Source: Rhodocyclaceae bacterium
Lineage (GTDB): Bacteria; Pseudomonadota; Gammaproteobacteria; Burkholderiales; Rhodocyclaceae
DNA length: 64,000 nucleotides
Reading direction: 5' to 3'
Assembly (NCBI GenBank): GCA_016718525.1
Contig: JADKDD010000001.1
Location: 1,178,001-1,242,000 of the forward strand
The notes below the pieces were generated by a model that did not search any database, was not told the origin of the DNA, and saw nothing but the letters and a program-made list of their open reading frames with translations. The position numbers and the translations under genes are program-made. The stretch's first letter is position 1. The number at the start of each line of letters is the position of its first letter. Below, piece by piece: positions 10,219 to 18,954 of this stretch.

Positions 10219-11237
10219 TGATGTTCACCAATCTTATGACGCGACTGGTATTCAGTTTCATCGTTATCGCCGGATTTTCAACAGTCACAGTCGCTTCAAC
10301 GCTTAAGTATTTCTCGAATCGCGACGACGTGCGCCTGTTCGTCACCGAAATGGTGCAGCAACACCAATTTGACGAAGCGTCATTGCTGCACCTGTTTGCG
10401 ACGACGCCGGTCATGCCAAAGGTCATCACACTGATCAAACCACCGGCCGATCCCCAGACAGTCTCGTGGGTTGCCTATCGGCAACGTTTTGTCGAACCCA
10501 AGCGCATTGCTGCCGGCCGGCGCTTCATGACCGATCACGCGGATGCGCTGGCGCGTGCAGAAGCAACCTATGGTGTGCCGCGCGAGATCATTGCCGCGAT
10601 CATTGGTGTTGAAACGATTTACGGACGCAATACCGGTCGCGTCAATACCCTGGCCGCCCTGGCGACGCTGGCGTTTGACTACCCGCCGCGCGCAGAACTG
10701 TTCCGCCGCGAGCTCAGCGAGTTCTTACTGCTCGCGCGCGAGGCCAAACGCGACCCGCGCAACTACAAAAGTTCGTACGCCGGCGCGCTCGGTTTGCCGC
10801 AATTCCTGCCCTCCTCTATCCGCGCCTATGCCGTCGACTTCAATGATGACGGTGAAATCGATATCGCCACCAGCCCGACCGATGCCATTGGCAGCGTGGC
10901 CCGATTTTTAAATCATCATGGCTGGCGCAGCGGCGAACCAATTGCCATCATCGTTAATGCCAGCGGTGACGGCCTTGCCGAAGTTCTTGGCAACGGCGTA
11001 CTGCCAAGTTTTCTTCCCGCTACATACGAGAAACTGAAGGTTAGTGTTGCGCCAGTTGGTGCTGATGACACGGTGCTCGTCGAAAACCCCAGTGCCTTAA
11101 TTGATTTCACCAGCCCTAATGCATCGACCGAGTATCGCCTCGGCTACCAGAACTTTTACGTTATCACCCGTTACAACCGTAGCCGCTTCTATGCCGCGGC
11201 AGTCATGGATTTGGCCGCAGAATTGTTGATCAAATGA
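10218..11237 (+). CDS. mltB: Lytic murein transglycosylase B
   Basis: Cleaves peptidoglycan glycan strands with formation of 1,6-anhydromuropeptides. The start ATG 10218 overlaps the previous stop. An N-terminal hydrophobic segment (LVFSFIVIAGFSTVTVAS) is a signal peptide; no lipobox is clear. Catalytic glutamate lies in GVETIYGRNTG, followed by the typical SSYAGALGLPQFLPSS and FLNHHGW segments. The length is normal for the family. A 24-bp repeat copy at 11054-11077, read VGADDTVL, lies in the C-terminal domain before LGYQNFYVITRYNRS. The stop overlaps the next start by 4 bp. Confidence 0.93.
   Translation: MMFTNLMTRLVFSFIVIAGFSTVTVASTLKYFSNRDDVRLFVTEMVQQHQFDEASLLHLFATTPVMPKVITLIKPPADPQTVSWVAYRQRFVEPKRIAAGRRFMTDHADALARAEATYGVPREIIAAIIGVETIYGRNTGRVNTLAALATLAFDYPPRAELFRRELSEFLLLAREAKRDPRNYKSSYAGALGLPQFLPSSIRAYAVDFNDDGEIDIATSPTDAIGSVARFLNHHGWRSGEPIAIIVNASGDGLAEVLGNGVLPSFLPATYEKLKVSVAPVGADDTVLVENPSALIDFTSPNASTEYRLGYQNFYVITRYNRSRFYAAAVMDLAAELLIK
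11054..11077 (+). repeat. 24-bp intragenic repeat, copy 4 (mltB)
   Basis: Matches 19 of 24 consensus positions, the 3' end being the divergent part. It is in sense orientation and read VGADDTVL, inside the MltB C-terminal domain. Confidence 0.75.
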
Positions 11238-11869
11238 GCGAAACCATTGCTGTCATCGATTTCGAGACTAACGGCCAGCCAGTGAGCTATGGAGGCCGGC
11301 CGACAGAAATAGCGGCGGTTCTCGTTCAAGATGGCCGGATAGTCGATCGTTACCAAAGCCTGATGAACGCGGGAGTCTACATCCCGCTGGAGATACAAAC
11401 ACTGACCGGCATCAGCAACGCCATGGTGCGCGCCGCGCCACCTGTACAAAGGGTGATGGCAGAGGTATTCGAGTTTGTCGGCAACTATCCGCTCGCCGCC
11501 CACAATGCCAGCTTCGACAAAGCTTTCTGGGACGCCGAACTATTGCGTCAGGACCGACAGCGAAAACAAGAATTCGCCTGCACCATGCTGCTCTCGCGTC
11601 GTGTCTTCCCCGAGTCACCCAACCACAAGCTCGGCACACTGGTTCAATACTTTGACCTACCGATTTCTGGTCGCGCCCACCGCGCGCTTGCTGATGCTGA
11701 AGTCACCGCGCACCTATTGTTGCGGTTGATGACGCAACTCAGCCGGCTTGGCCCTGCTGCCGCTTTCGACTCAGTAACCCACCAACTGCTCACCAAGATT
11801 CAACGCAGGCCCCGCGCTCAATTGGCACAATGCCTCGCTGAGCATCACGAGGCGATGATGCTCGACTAG
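11234..11869 (+). CDS. DEDDh 3'-5' exonuclease (DnaQ-like)
   Basis: 211 residues. The four acidic metal ligands and the histidine of the DEDDh class are seen: IDFETNG near residue 9, HNASFDKAFW near 93, and HRALADAEVT near 150. It is not the replicative proofreading subunit, since a better dnaQ lies at 18955-19647. It may act in DNA repair or RNA turnover; the substrate is unknown. It overlaps the mltB stop by 4 bp and is convergent with nlpD, the two 3' ends also overlapping by 4 bp. Confidence 0.85.
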   Translation: MSETIAVIDFETNGQPVSYGGRPTEIAAVLVQDGRIVDRYQSLMNAGVYIPLEIQTLTGISNAMVRAAPPVQRVMAEVFEFVGNYPLAAHNASFDKAFWDAELLRQDRQRKQEFACTMLLSRRVFPESPNHKLGTLVQYFDLPISGRAHRALADAEVTAHLLLRLMTQLSRLGPAAAFDSVTHQLLTKIQRRPRAQLAQCLAEHHEAMMLD

Positions 11870-12837
11870 CGGGGGGGCAAGTACTTCTGCGGATCCACAG
11901 GTACTCCGCGGAAACGCACTTCAAAATGCAGCTTCGGGTGATCGGTATCGGTATCACCAACTTCGGCGATTTTCTGCAGCCGCGTGACCGATTGCCCTTC
12001 TTTGACCAATATCTCTCGAGCATGTGCGTAGGCCGACAAATAATCGGAAGAATGCCGGATGATGACCAGTTTTCCATATCCACGCAGACCGGAACCGGCA
12101 TAAACCACTTTGCCGGAAGCCGCGGCACCAATTGGTTCACCCGGCTTGGCAGCGATGTCGACACCCTTGCTGCTCCCCTCGCTGAATGGCACCGTAATCG
12201 CGCCTGACAGTGGCCAACTCCACTCAATGGCGCCTGCCGCAACCGCCGGCTGAGGAGTCACTGGCGGCGGTTCAACCGCAGCCACTGGCGCTGGCGAGGA
12301 AACAGTGGCTATCGGCGTGCCAGCAATTTCAGCTTTGCCGCCCTCTACTTTACGCAAGCGTTCCAGTGCCTCTGGTGAATAAGGAACTTTGCCTCCTTTA
12401 GGGTCACGTTTCAGCATTTCAGTGCTCGCGCCTGATGAACTTGCGACAGGCGCATCAACCGGCTTGACAGGTCTGACTTCCAGGTTGGCAGGCGCTGCAA
12501 TCGGACGCGTAACGACGCCTGTCGCATTTGATCCATCTGGCGGCGAAAGGCGTAACACCTGGCCGACCAAAATCCGATTTGGATTCTCCAAACCATTCCA
12601 CGCCACGATATCCTTGTAATCATGGCCCTGGTCAAGCGCTATCGCGTAAAGCGTATCGCCCTTTTTGACTGTGTAAGTCGGCCCACCCGGCGCAGGCGCA
12701 GGCGGCGGAGCTTCCTTGGCCTTGGCAGGCAATTCGATAGGCGTCGGGCGACTTTGTTCCACCGGCGCCGGCACATTGCTGGCACAACCCGCCAGCAATG
12801 CAACGAACACCAGCGGACGCAGTCTCACAACAGTCAT
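11866..12837 (-). CDS. nlpD: NlpD-type amidase activator: LysM lipoprotein with degenerate M23 domain
   Basis: 323 residues. It has a lipoprotein signal ending LLAGC at residue 18, then a proline-rich stretch, a LysM domain at about 54-97 (YTVKKGDTLYAIALDQG) and a LytM/M23 domain at about 215-320. Two zinc-binding positions of M23 peptidases are lost: the first His is Ser in SSKGVDIAA, and HxH is reduced to KLH in PKLHFEVR. This matches NlpD/EnvC-type proteins, which activate cell-wall amidases instead of cutting peptidoglycan. It overlaps pcm by 4 bp. The rpoS gene that often follows nlpD is absent here. Confidence 0.9.
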   Translation of the reverse strand: MTVVRLRPLVFVALLAGCASNVPAPVEQSRPTPIELPAKAKEAPPPAPAPGGPTYTVKKGDTLYAIALDQGHDYKDIVAWNGLENPNRILVGQVLRLSPPDGSNATGVVTRPIAAPANLEVRPVKPVDAPVASSSGASTEMLKRDPKGGKVPYSPEALERLRKVEGGKAEIAGTPIATVSSPAPVAAVEPPPVTPQPAVAAGAIEWSWPLSGAITVPFSEGSSKGVDIAAKPGEPIGAAASGKVVYAGSGLRGYGKLVIIRHSSDYLSAYAHAREILVKEGQSVTRLQKIAEVGDTDTDHPKLHFEVRFRGVPVDPQKYLPPR

Positions 12838-13493
12838 TCCACACCAGGCAATAAGGGCACGAAGCGCACGGCATCAAAGCGCGTTTCAACGAATCCGGTG
12901 GCCGTTCGTTCGATCAGGCAAAGGATTTGATCACTGCCACCCAACGGCAAAATCATGCGCCCCCCCAGCGCCAGTTGTTCCAATAACGGGACAGGAATGA
13001 TCGTCGGTGCGGCGGCCAAAATAATGCTGTCAAACGGGGCCGCTTCGCGCAGACCGATATTGCCGTCGGCGTGCTTCAGCCGTATGTGAGTCAGTTTAGC
13101 GAGCTTCAAATTCTCCCTTGCCTTCATCAGCAAGGGAGCAATGCGCTCGACCGCAAATACTTGTTTGGACAAAACACCGAGCACCGCCGCTTGGTAGCCG
13201 CACCCGGCGCCCACCTCAAGGGTCTTGCCCAATTCGCGACCGGCGATCAGCAACTCAATCATTCGCGCCACGACATAAGGTTGCGATATCGTTTGCGCAA
13301 AGCCGAGTGGCAGTGCGGAATCGTCATAGGCGCGATGTGCCAATGCGGCTTCAATAAACAAGTGTCGTGGCACCACGCCCATCGCATGAAGTACACGCGG
13401 ATCGCTCACACCTTGCTCGCGCAAGCGATCAACCATCCGCGCCCGGGTGCGCTGCGAGGTCATTCCAATTCCTGCTGCTGCGGCTTGATTCAT
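12834..13493 (-). CDS. pcm: Protein-L-isoaspartate O-methyltransferase
   Basis: Methylates isoaspartyl residues in damaged proteins using S-adenosylmethionine. 219 residues, normal length. Family signatures are VPRHLFI near residue 47, ALPLGFAQTISQPYVVARM, the SAM-binding loop EVGAGCGYQAAVL and the ending segment LPLGG. It sits in the pcm-surE-nlpD group, with 4-bp overlaps on both sides, indicating co-transcription with surE upstream and nlpD downstream. Confidence 0.95.
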   Translation of the reverse strand: MNQAAAAGIGMTSQRTRARMVDRLREQGVSDPRVLHAMGVVPRHLFIEAALAHRAYDDSALPLGFAQTISQPYVVARMIELLIAGRELGKTLEVGAGCGYQAAVLGVLSKQVFAVERIAPLLMKARENLKLAKLTHIRLKHADGNIGLREAAPFDSIILAAAPTIIPVPLLEQLALGGRMILPLGGSDQILCLIERTATGFVETRFDAVRFVPLLPGVE

Positions 13494-14233
13494 TTATTCA
13501 TCCACGCCGAAACACCGGCCATCTGACCGGTGTGTGTCAAGTCAATCTGCAATGGTGTTACTGAAACATGGTTCGCCTCAACGGCATGAAAGTCGGTGCC
13601 TTCGCCGGCGTCCGAAGCGGATCCGGCGGCACCGATCCAATAGACGGTTTCGCCGCGCGGGGTTTTGGTCTTCACCGCCATCTCCGATTTGTGCCGCCGC
13701 CCGAGACGAGTCACTTTGGTGCCACGAATCTCCTCAAACGGTACATCCGGCACGTTGATATTGAGCAGGACCGGTTCAGGGAAAGGATTGCGCGTCAGGC
13801 GCTCAACGAAATCGCGAGCAACCTTGCCTGCTGTCGCAAAATTTCTGCCGTCAAAACTGGCCAGCGAAATTGCCATCGACGGGATGCCAAGCAAATAGCC
13901 CTCGGTTGCTGCTGCCACGGTGCCCGAGTAAATCGTGTCGTCGCCCATATTGGGCCCATAGTTAATACCGGACACGATAATGTCAGGGTGATGCTCGAGC
14001 ACACCAGTTACGGCCAAATGCACACAATCGGTAGGTGTACCGCTGACATAACCGAAGCCATTGCTGGCACGGCGCAAGTACAACGGGCGATCAAGTGTCA
14101 GCGAGTTGCTCGCGCCGCTACGGTTACGCTCAGGTGCAAAAACCGCAATCTCGCCCAAACCCTCAAGTGCGGCAGCAAGTGCAGCTAGACCTGGCGCGTA
14201 GTAGCCGTCATCATTGGATAGCAAAATTCGCAT
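13490..14233 (-). CDS. surE: 5'-nucleotidase / survival protein SurE
   Basis: A metal-dependent phosphatase acting on nucleoside 5'-monophosphates. The start at ATG 14233 gives MRILLSNDDG, the canonical SurE beginning with the metal-binding Asp pair; the open frame extends further upstream but without conserved sequence. Other motifs are APERNRSGASNSLT, SGTPTDCV and SGINYGPNMGDDTIYSGTVAAA. The protein is 247 residues, the usual size. It is probably the first gene of the surE-pcm-nlpD unit. Confidence 0.95.
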   Translation of the reverse strand: MRILLSNDDGYYAPGLAALAAALEGLGEIAVFAPERNRSGASNSLTLDRPLYLRRASNGFGYVSGTPTDCVHLAVTGVLEHHPDIIVSGINYGPNMGDDTIYSGTVAAATEGYLLGIPSMAISLASFDGRNFATAGKVARDFVERLTRNPFPEPVLLNINVPDVPFEEIRGTKVTRLGRRHKSEMAVKTKTPRGETVYWIGAAGSASDAGEGTDFHAVEANHVSVTPLQIDLTHTGQMAGVSAWMNK

Positions 14234-14349
14234 AAATGGGAGACTGGTTGATCGTCGGGGAAGGCATTTTGCTTCCGATAACATTCTAAACGAAGGCTTC
14301 GGCCTCCCAAAGAATGAAACAGCCACGTTTTGGGCTAGCATCGTCACCG

Positions 14350-15504
14350 ATGAAGTTGAAAATTCTCACGCATGCCGAGCAACTATCGGCTTTGGACTGG
14401 GCCGCGTTACAAAGCGGTGCTACCGACAATCCATTGCGTGACCCGTTTTGCAGCCGCGCCTTCCTGGCGGCTGCGGAGCGTGTGTTTGCCAGCGATCCGC
14501 AGCTCGGGTGGCAGGCACGGCACCTATGTCTCAGCGATGCTGAAGGCATGGTCGCGGCTTTGTTGCCAATGTATATCCGTACCCATTCGTTTGGAGATTT
14601 CTCACGTGACTGGGGTTGGCCCGATGCCTGGGAGCGTTCCGGCTTGCCCTACTACCCGAAACTGGTCAGCGGCATGCCATTTACTCCGTCACCAGGACCA
14701 CGTTTACTCGTGCGCTCCGGATTGCCTAGAGAAGAATGGGCTCCGTTGCTGATAGCCGCCGCTGTAGCAGAAACGGAACATTTGGGCGCTTCGAATTGGC
14801 AATGTCTGTTCGCTGATGAACCTGACGCCAAAGCACTGACTGAAGCCGGTCTGCCGATGCGGCGTGGTGTTCAATTTCACTGGCGCAATCGCGACTACCG
14901 GAGTTTCGATAATTTTTTGGCCGGTTTCACCGCAGAAAAGCGCAAAAAGCTCAAGCGCGAAAGGCGTGCGATTGCGGAATCCGGCTTGCAAATAGAGACA
15001 TTGCATGGCGACCAAATCAGCGCCGAGCTTTGGCAGGATATACATCGGCAGTACCGCAACACGTTTGCGCGGTATGGCAATTACCCGGCATTCCCGCTTG
15101 AATTTTTCCTCGAGGTCGGCGCGGCGCTCGGGCAGCAGCTGGTGGTTTTTTTAGCGCGCGAAAACGACCGCATCATGGCCTCCGCCATTTGTTATCGCGA
15201 TAGTCAGGCACTCTATGGTCGTCATTGGGGCTGTGATCGTGTTGTCCCCGGTCTACATTTCGAATTGTGTTTTTATCAAGGGATTGAATACTGCATCGCG
15301 CACGACCTTCAGCGTTTTGAACCCGGCGCTCAGGGCGAACACAAACTGGCGCGCGGGTTCGAACCGGTGGCCACCTGGTGCGGATTCTGGATTGCCGATC
15401 CGCGACTACGCCGTGCGGTTAACGATTTCATCAGGCGCGAGGACAGTGCGATGCAACATTACGCTGTAGAAGCCAGTACGCATCTACCTTTCCGCGACGC
15501 ATAA
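14350..15504 (+). CDS. COG3146 / FemAB-like GNAT-fold protein
   Basis: About 384 residues from ATG 14350. An in-frame ATG at 14314 is possible, but family members usually begin close to KILTHAEQLSALDWAAL. It matches the peptidogalycan biosynthesis/FemAB_like family: a first half with DPFCSRAFLAAAE and SPYxPKL-like segments (PYYPKLVSGMPFTP), and a second half with a run of basic residues (EKRKKLKRERR) and FEPGAQGEHKLARGFEP near the C-terminus. The function in bacteria is unproven; an aminoacyl- or acyl-transfer role is inferred from the fold. Confidence 0.82.
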   Translation: MKLKILTHAEQLSALDWAALQSGATDNPLRDPFCSRAFLAAAERVFASDPQLGWQARHLCLSDAEGMVAALLPMYIRTHSFGDFSRDWGWPDAWERSGLPYYPKLVSGMPFTPSPGPRLLVRSGLPREEWAPLLIAAAVAETEHLGASNWQCLFADEPDAKALTEAGLPMRRGVQFHWRNRDYRSFDNFLAGFTAEKRKKLKRERRAIAESGLQIETLHGDQISAELWQDIHRQYRNTFARYGNYPAFPLEFFLEVGAALGQQLVVFLARENDRIMASAICYRDSQALYGRHWGCDRVVPGLHFELCFYQGIEYCIAHDLQRFEPGAQGEHKLARGFEPVATWCGFWIADPRLRRAVNDFIRREDSAMQHYAVEASTHLPFRDA

Positions 15505-15595
15505 ATTACGACACCAATGGCCCACGGCGTATCCATACATGGCAAGTAAGTCCATTCACGTGCTAGCCGTAAAGCGACCGACCCTCGGCGGGCAA

Positions 15596-16306
15596 TTAAA
15601 GATGTTGCTCAAGCAAGCGTCTGACTTTGTCAGCGCTTTCGGGTGTCAATCGCTGCGCAAACGGCAACATATTTTCCATAAAGTGATCTCTGCTCCACGT
15701 GTTTGCATCATGAACCAAATAGACATACAAGTGCGGACGGTCCAATCCTATCGTATGTTTCTTGGCAATGAGTTGATCAACGACGACGGAATCCGAACCT
15801 CTAGCCAAGTCAGGATACCGACCAAGCACATGTCGCTCGGCAACAAGACTCCCTTCCCAAAGGCGTGGTCCCGACAAGTACGACTGCTGTGTTAGCTGGT
15901 CGAAAAGGACCAAACGCATCAATAGGCACGCAGACTTGCCACTGGCTCGCATTAGCTCAATTTGCCCAGCAAGCCGCAGCGGACTGTGCCAGTCATCATC
16001 GTCCCAAGTGGCAATGTAACGACCGCGACTCGCTTGGATCGCAAAATTCCGCAACTCGCCCAGGGAAATCTTCGGTCGAACAGGAAGCTCGACAGTTCGG
16101 ATCAGCGCTTGCTGCAATCCATCCAGATAGTTTCGGGTCGCCGAATCATCGGACCTATGCACCACAATGAGTTCCCGCGGTTCATAGGTTTGATCAAGAA
16201 AACAGTTCACCGCCCGCCGCAGCATCGGCACGCGATTACGGGTGACGCACAGGCACGACACCAGGTCAGCGGTAACCGACGGCGTGTCATCAGCACCAAC
16301 CGACAT
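15596..16306 (-). CDS. Family 2 glycosyltransferase
   Basis: About 236 residues from ATG 16306. A GT-A fold begins at VSCLCVTRNR; QTYEPRELIVV and the nucleotide-sugar/metal motif TWDDDDWH follow, with GSDS further on. It is a short, soluble, single-domain enzyme and the acceptor is unknown. The frame is open to an upstream ATG at 16408, but those residues are not conserved-looking. A 24-bp repeat copy (16278-16301) lies right after the start and gives MSVGADDTPSV, so the element supplies the N-terminal tail. Directly upstream lies a decayed decarboxylase fragment. Confidence 0.82.
   Translation of the reverse strand: MSVGADDTPSVTADLVSCLCVTRNRVPMLRRAVNCFLDQTYEPRELIVVHRSDDSATRNYLDGLQQALIRTVELPVRPKISLGELRNFAIQASRGRYIATWDDDDWHSPLRLAGQIELMRASGKSACLLMRLVLFDQLTQQSYLSGPRLWEGSLVAERHVLGRYPDLARGSDSVVVDQLIAKKHTIGLDRPHLYVYLVHDANTWSRDHFMENMLPFAQRLTPESADKVRRLLEQHL
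16278..16301 (-). repeat. 24-bp intragenic repeat, copy 5 (glycosyltransferase N-terminus)
   Basis: Matches 22 of 24 consensus positions. It is in sense orientation with the glycosyltransferase and is read VGADDTPS from residue 3. Confidence 0.88.
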
Positions 16307-16337
16307 ATTCAACCCATATTGCGCCAATGAAGAATCC

Positions 16338-16620
16338 TCATTGCAAATATGGAAGACATTGCGCTTTCCCGATACTAACCACACGGAAACATGGTGTGTA
16401 GCCATCAAAGACTACGCCATGAATATCAGTACGCTTGTGGCCTTTCATCAAATCAAGCAAAAAGCGCAGGTTCTCCAACTAGATGAGTTGACCCGGCACC
16501 AGAGCCGGGATACCCGGCGGATAGGGCACGATTTGACTTAACCACGCGAAATCTTATCTCGCTCGCAATGCATCATGTGCTGAACGAACTTCATGCCACT
16601 CCGGCACATCAATATGATTG
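16338..16620 (-). pseudogene. Remnant of an Orn/Lys/Arg decarboxylase C-terminal domain
   Basis: Read in one frame on the minus strand, this stretch gives IDVPEWHEVRSAHDALRAR, a stop, then VPYPPGIPALVPGQLI, a second stop, then RFLLDLMKGHKRTDIHGVV and a final stop at 16338. The YPPGIPxLVPG and IHG motifs are hallmarks of the C-terminal domain of PLP-dependent ornithine/lysine/arginine decarboxylases. The two internal stops (TAA and TAG) and the complete absence of the PLP domain upstream show a decayed fragment. The next gene upstream ends at 16629, so the rest of the decarboxylase was deleted. The similarity is recognised by eye. Confidence 0.75.
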
Positions 16621-16628
16621 CCTCAGTC

Positions 16629-17111
16629 TCAAAGATTTGCCTTTAAATACTCGTATTCTTTCTCTCCCTCGTCAGCCGCTGTCTCGCCGATAAACTCTGC
16701 CAACTTTCGGCCGATGAGCGGTACTGAACTGGTCACCTCGAGCACAACTGTGTTGGTACACCCTTTCGCATCGCCACTGAGCACCATGGTGCCGCGGATC
16801 AAAACCGGCACCCCTTGAAAGGCGACAGTCATTTCAGATTCGTACTGCTTCCCGGCCACGCCTGTCCAGTGTTCCTCCTGCGTAATCAAATTCCACTCAC
16901 CGAGAAACTTTTTTAACAGTCCTGGTACATTAGTCGGCACTTCCCGGCTGAATTTTGACTCCAGTGAAGTTTTCGTTAGCTTGCATTTTTCGATTCTGAC
17001 GTTTCGCGCACCGAGTGCCGCATACTTTTTTTCCATCACGGATTTATTGCCAAAGCTCTTGAACAGCGCATCAACTGACTGCTTATAGGTATGTTTCATC
17101 TTTACTTGCAT
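16629..17111 (-). CDS. DUF2505 (START/SRPBCC-like) protein
   Basis: 160 residues, mixed alpha/beta. It fits the DUF2505 family: an N-terminal KMKHTYKQSVDALFKSFGN with YAALGARNV, the central VPxxLKKFLGEW segment, and a C-terminal helix ending EGEKEYEYLKANL. The fold suggests binding of a hydrophobic ligand; no function is established. It lies 38 bp downstream of the CorA-like gene on the same strand, so the two are probably co-transcribed. Confidence 0.75.
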   Translation of the reverse strand: MQVKMKHTYKQSVDALFKSFGNKSVMEKKYAALGARNVRIEKCKLTKTSLESKFSREVPTNVPGLLKKFLGEWNLITQEEHWTGVAGKQYESEMTVAFQGVPVLIRGTMVLSGDAKGCTNTVVLEVTSSVPLIGRKLAEFIGETAADEGEKEYEYLKANL

Positions 17112-17149
17112 GATTTCTCCTCAGTAGCAATGGCACATAAAGCGTGTGT

Positions 17150-18811
17150 CTAACTTCCAGGGCGCCGCCAGACAGCCACAAACGACAAAACCTTTTGCCA
17201 TGCGGATAGTCGTTCATCTGACAGGGCATCGAGAAAATCCGACAGTCGTTTCGACTTTACCATGGTGTAAATCGTAATAAAGGTAGTGGTCACCAGTACA
17301 ACCCCCAGGATGACCAACTTTCGCTCGACGGGCGATTCAGCCTCTGCAAGCAGATTCATCCCGAGCAGACCTGTGGTGACCGTTCCGATCAATCCGAATA
17401 TCGTCACTACAGTAAGTCTGACCACCGTGTTGGCCTGCCGCCGCAAAGCGTCGGCATCAAGATATCCATTCATGTCTGCGGTTCGCTCCTTGACCTCGCG
17501 ATACAAAGGTTCGACTCCCAGGTGGTCAGAACACATGCGAAAGAGGTCGCGGGTCTGCGTTTGCTCGGCAACTTCGCGAAACCAATACAGGTGAGTAAAG
17601 CCGAGAAAACCCTCGAAGCTGGCGCGGATCGTGCGTTTGAAACGCCGCACGCTGTTCGGGTCGGAAATTACCAGCGGTCGCAGCGCTTCAGCCAACCGGT
17701 CTGAAAACATCAGTAAAGCCGCCTTCTGAAAGTGCGCAATTACAAAAATCAGAAAATGTTGATGGCGGAACTGCGCCAGAACACCACGCAAATGACAGGT
17801 AAAAAAATTCGCCCGTGCATCGCCGACAACAATCAGCGAATGTCCGTTGCAGATGTATCGTGTGTATGGTGCCGGTCCGCCTTCGCACCAAAATCGGTCA
17901 TAACAGTACTTCTTCTCAAAATCATCCAGATGTTCCATTGCGTAGGGCAAGTCGGCGGTGCTGGTAACACCATGCTCGCCCGCACCGGTGACTAAGCCCA
18001 ACCGAACGAAATCATTGCGCTTAAGCTTGGTCGGATCATCCATTGCCAGATAAGCCATGAGCGGCATGCGGTAGTACTCGATTTGCCGGTAACGCAACTC
18101 ACCATCGACGCCTGAATGATCGCTCACCAGTGGCCGCATAAGGAAATCCCAATGGGCAGAAACGCGCGGAGCACGATGTTCCGAGACATGCTCGAGATAA
18201 GCCTCACGATCTTGCATGTCCGAGCGCGCAAGGACAATCCCGCTTTCAGCTAGAAACTCTACGCTTTCAGCACAGTGGAGCGCCCGACCCTGATTATTCC
18301 AACCGGCCGGATAACCGCGACCCAGGCGGTGAAGCAACTCCTGCGCCTGACGCAGTTCAATATGATTGGCACTGAGCTCCACGTTCAGCAAAACCAAATC
18401 AATATTCAGAAAAAAATACAAATCAATATGCACCACGCTGAGATCCAGTGGTGCCTCGCCAGGACGTGTCACCACGCGCACCGTTACCACATCCTTTCGC
18501 CGGAAAACCCGCATCGGCGACTCAAGGCGGCGCCCGAGCTTGCCGCGGTTGGCGCGACCATCACCATACAAAAATCGTTGCACGTAGGGTAGAAATGTGA
18601 CGAACTCGTTGTAGTGACGCTCCTGAAAGTTGCCTGCTGCACCCGTGTATTCGTCGACCACTTCAGTCCAGGGCGAGGCCGATCCGGCATCGCGCAAAAC
18701 CTCCCATGGCGCACCCCACACCCGATCAGCAGGCCGTGCAGGCATCAAACGCATCGGCCAAAGCAGCACCTGTCGAAAGTGTTCGACCATTGCCTGCGTC
18801 ACCGCAGTCAT
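17150..18811 (-). CDS. CorA-like two-helix membrane protein of unknown function
   Basis: 553 residues with a long soluble N-terminal part and two transmembrane helices close to the C-terminus (about 462-487 and 497-518). The first helix ends GLLGMNLL, which recalls the GMN motif that ends the pore helix of CorA magnesium channels. The soluble part is much longer than in CorA and has motifs such as YCYDRFW and ERHYNEFVTFLPYVQRFLYG. A divalent-cation channel or a relative is therefore possible but unproven. A weak match to the 24-bp repeat lies at 17953-17976, read VTST on the coding strand. Confidence 0.6.
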   Translation of the reverse strand: MTAVTQAMVEHFRQVLLWPMRLMPARPADRVWGAPWEVLRDAGSASPWTEVVDEYTGAAGNFQERHYNEFVTFLPYVQRFLYGDGRANRGKLGRRLESPMRVFRRKDVVTVRVVTRPGEAPLDLSVVHIDLYFFLNIDLVLLNVELSANHIELRQAQELLHRLGRGYPAGWNNQGRALHCAESVEFLAESGIVLARSDMQDREAYLEHVSEHRAPRVSAHWDFLMRPLVSDHSGVDGELRYRQIEYYRMPLMAYLAMDDPTKLKRNDFVRLGLVTGAGEHGVTSTADLPYAMEHLDDFEKKYCYDRFWCEGGPAPYTRYICNGHSLIVVGDARANFFTCHLRGVLAQFRHQHFLIFVIAHFQKAALLMFSDRLAEALRPLVISDPNSVRRFKRTIRASFEGFLGFTHLYWFREVAEQTQTRDLFRMCSDHLGVEPLYREVKERTADMNGYLDADALRRQANTVVRLTVVTIFGLIGTVTTGLLGMNLLAEAESPVERKLVILGVVLVTTTFITIYTMVKSKRLSDFLDALSDERLSAWQKVLSFVAVWRRPGS

Positions 18812-18954
18812 TGTTGTGCTGCCGCTGTACTCAGTTTCTGTGTCATTCTGCGGTTCCTCCGAATTTCATACACTGGTTTGTAGCCCATCGAAATGCGGAC
18901 ACGACAACGGCAAGCACAAGAAATCGAAACCTTAAAGTTTCCTACCCTTTTGGT

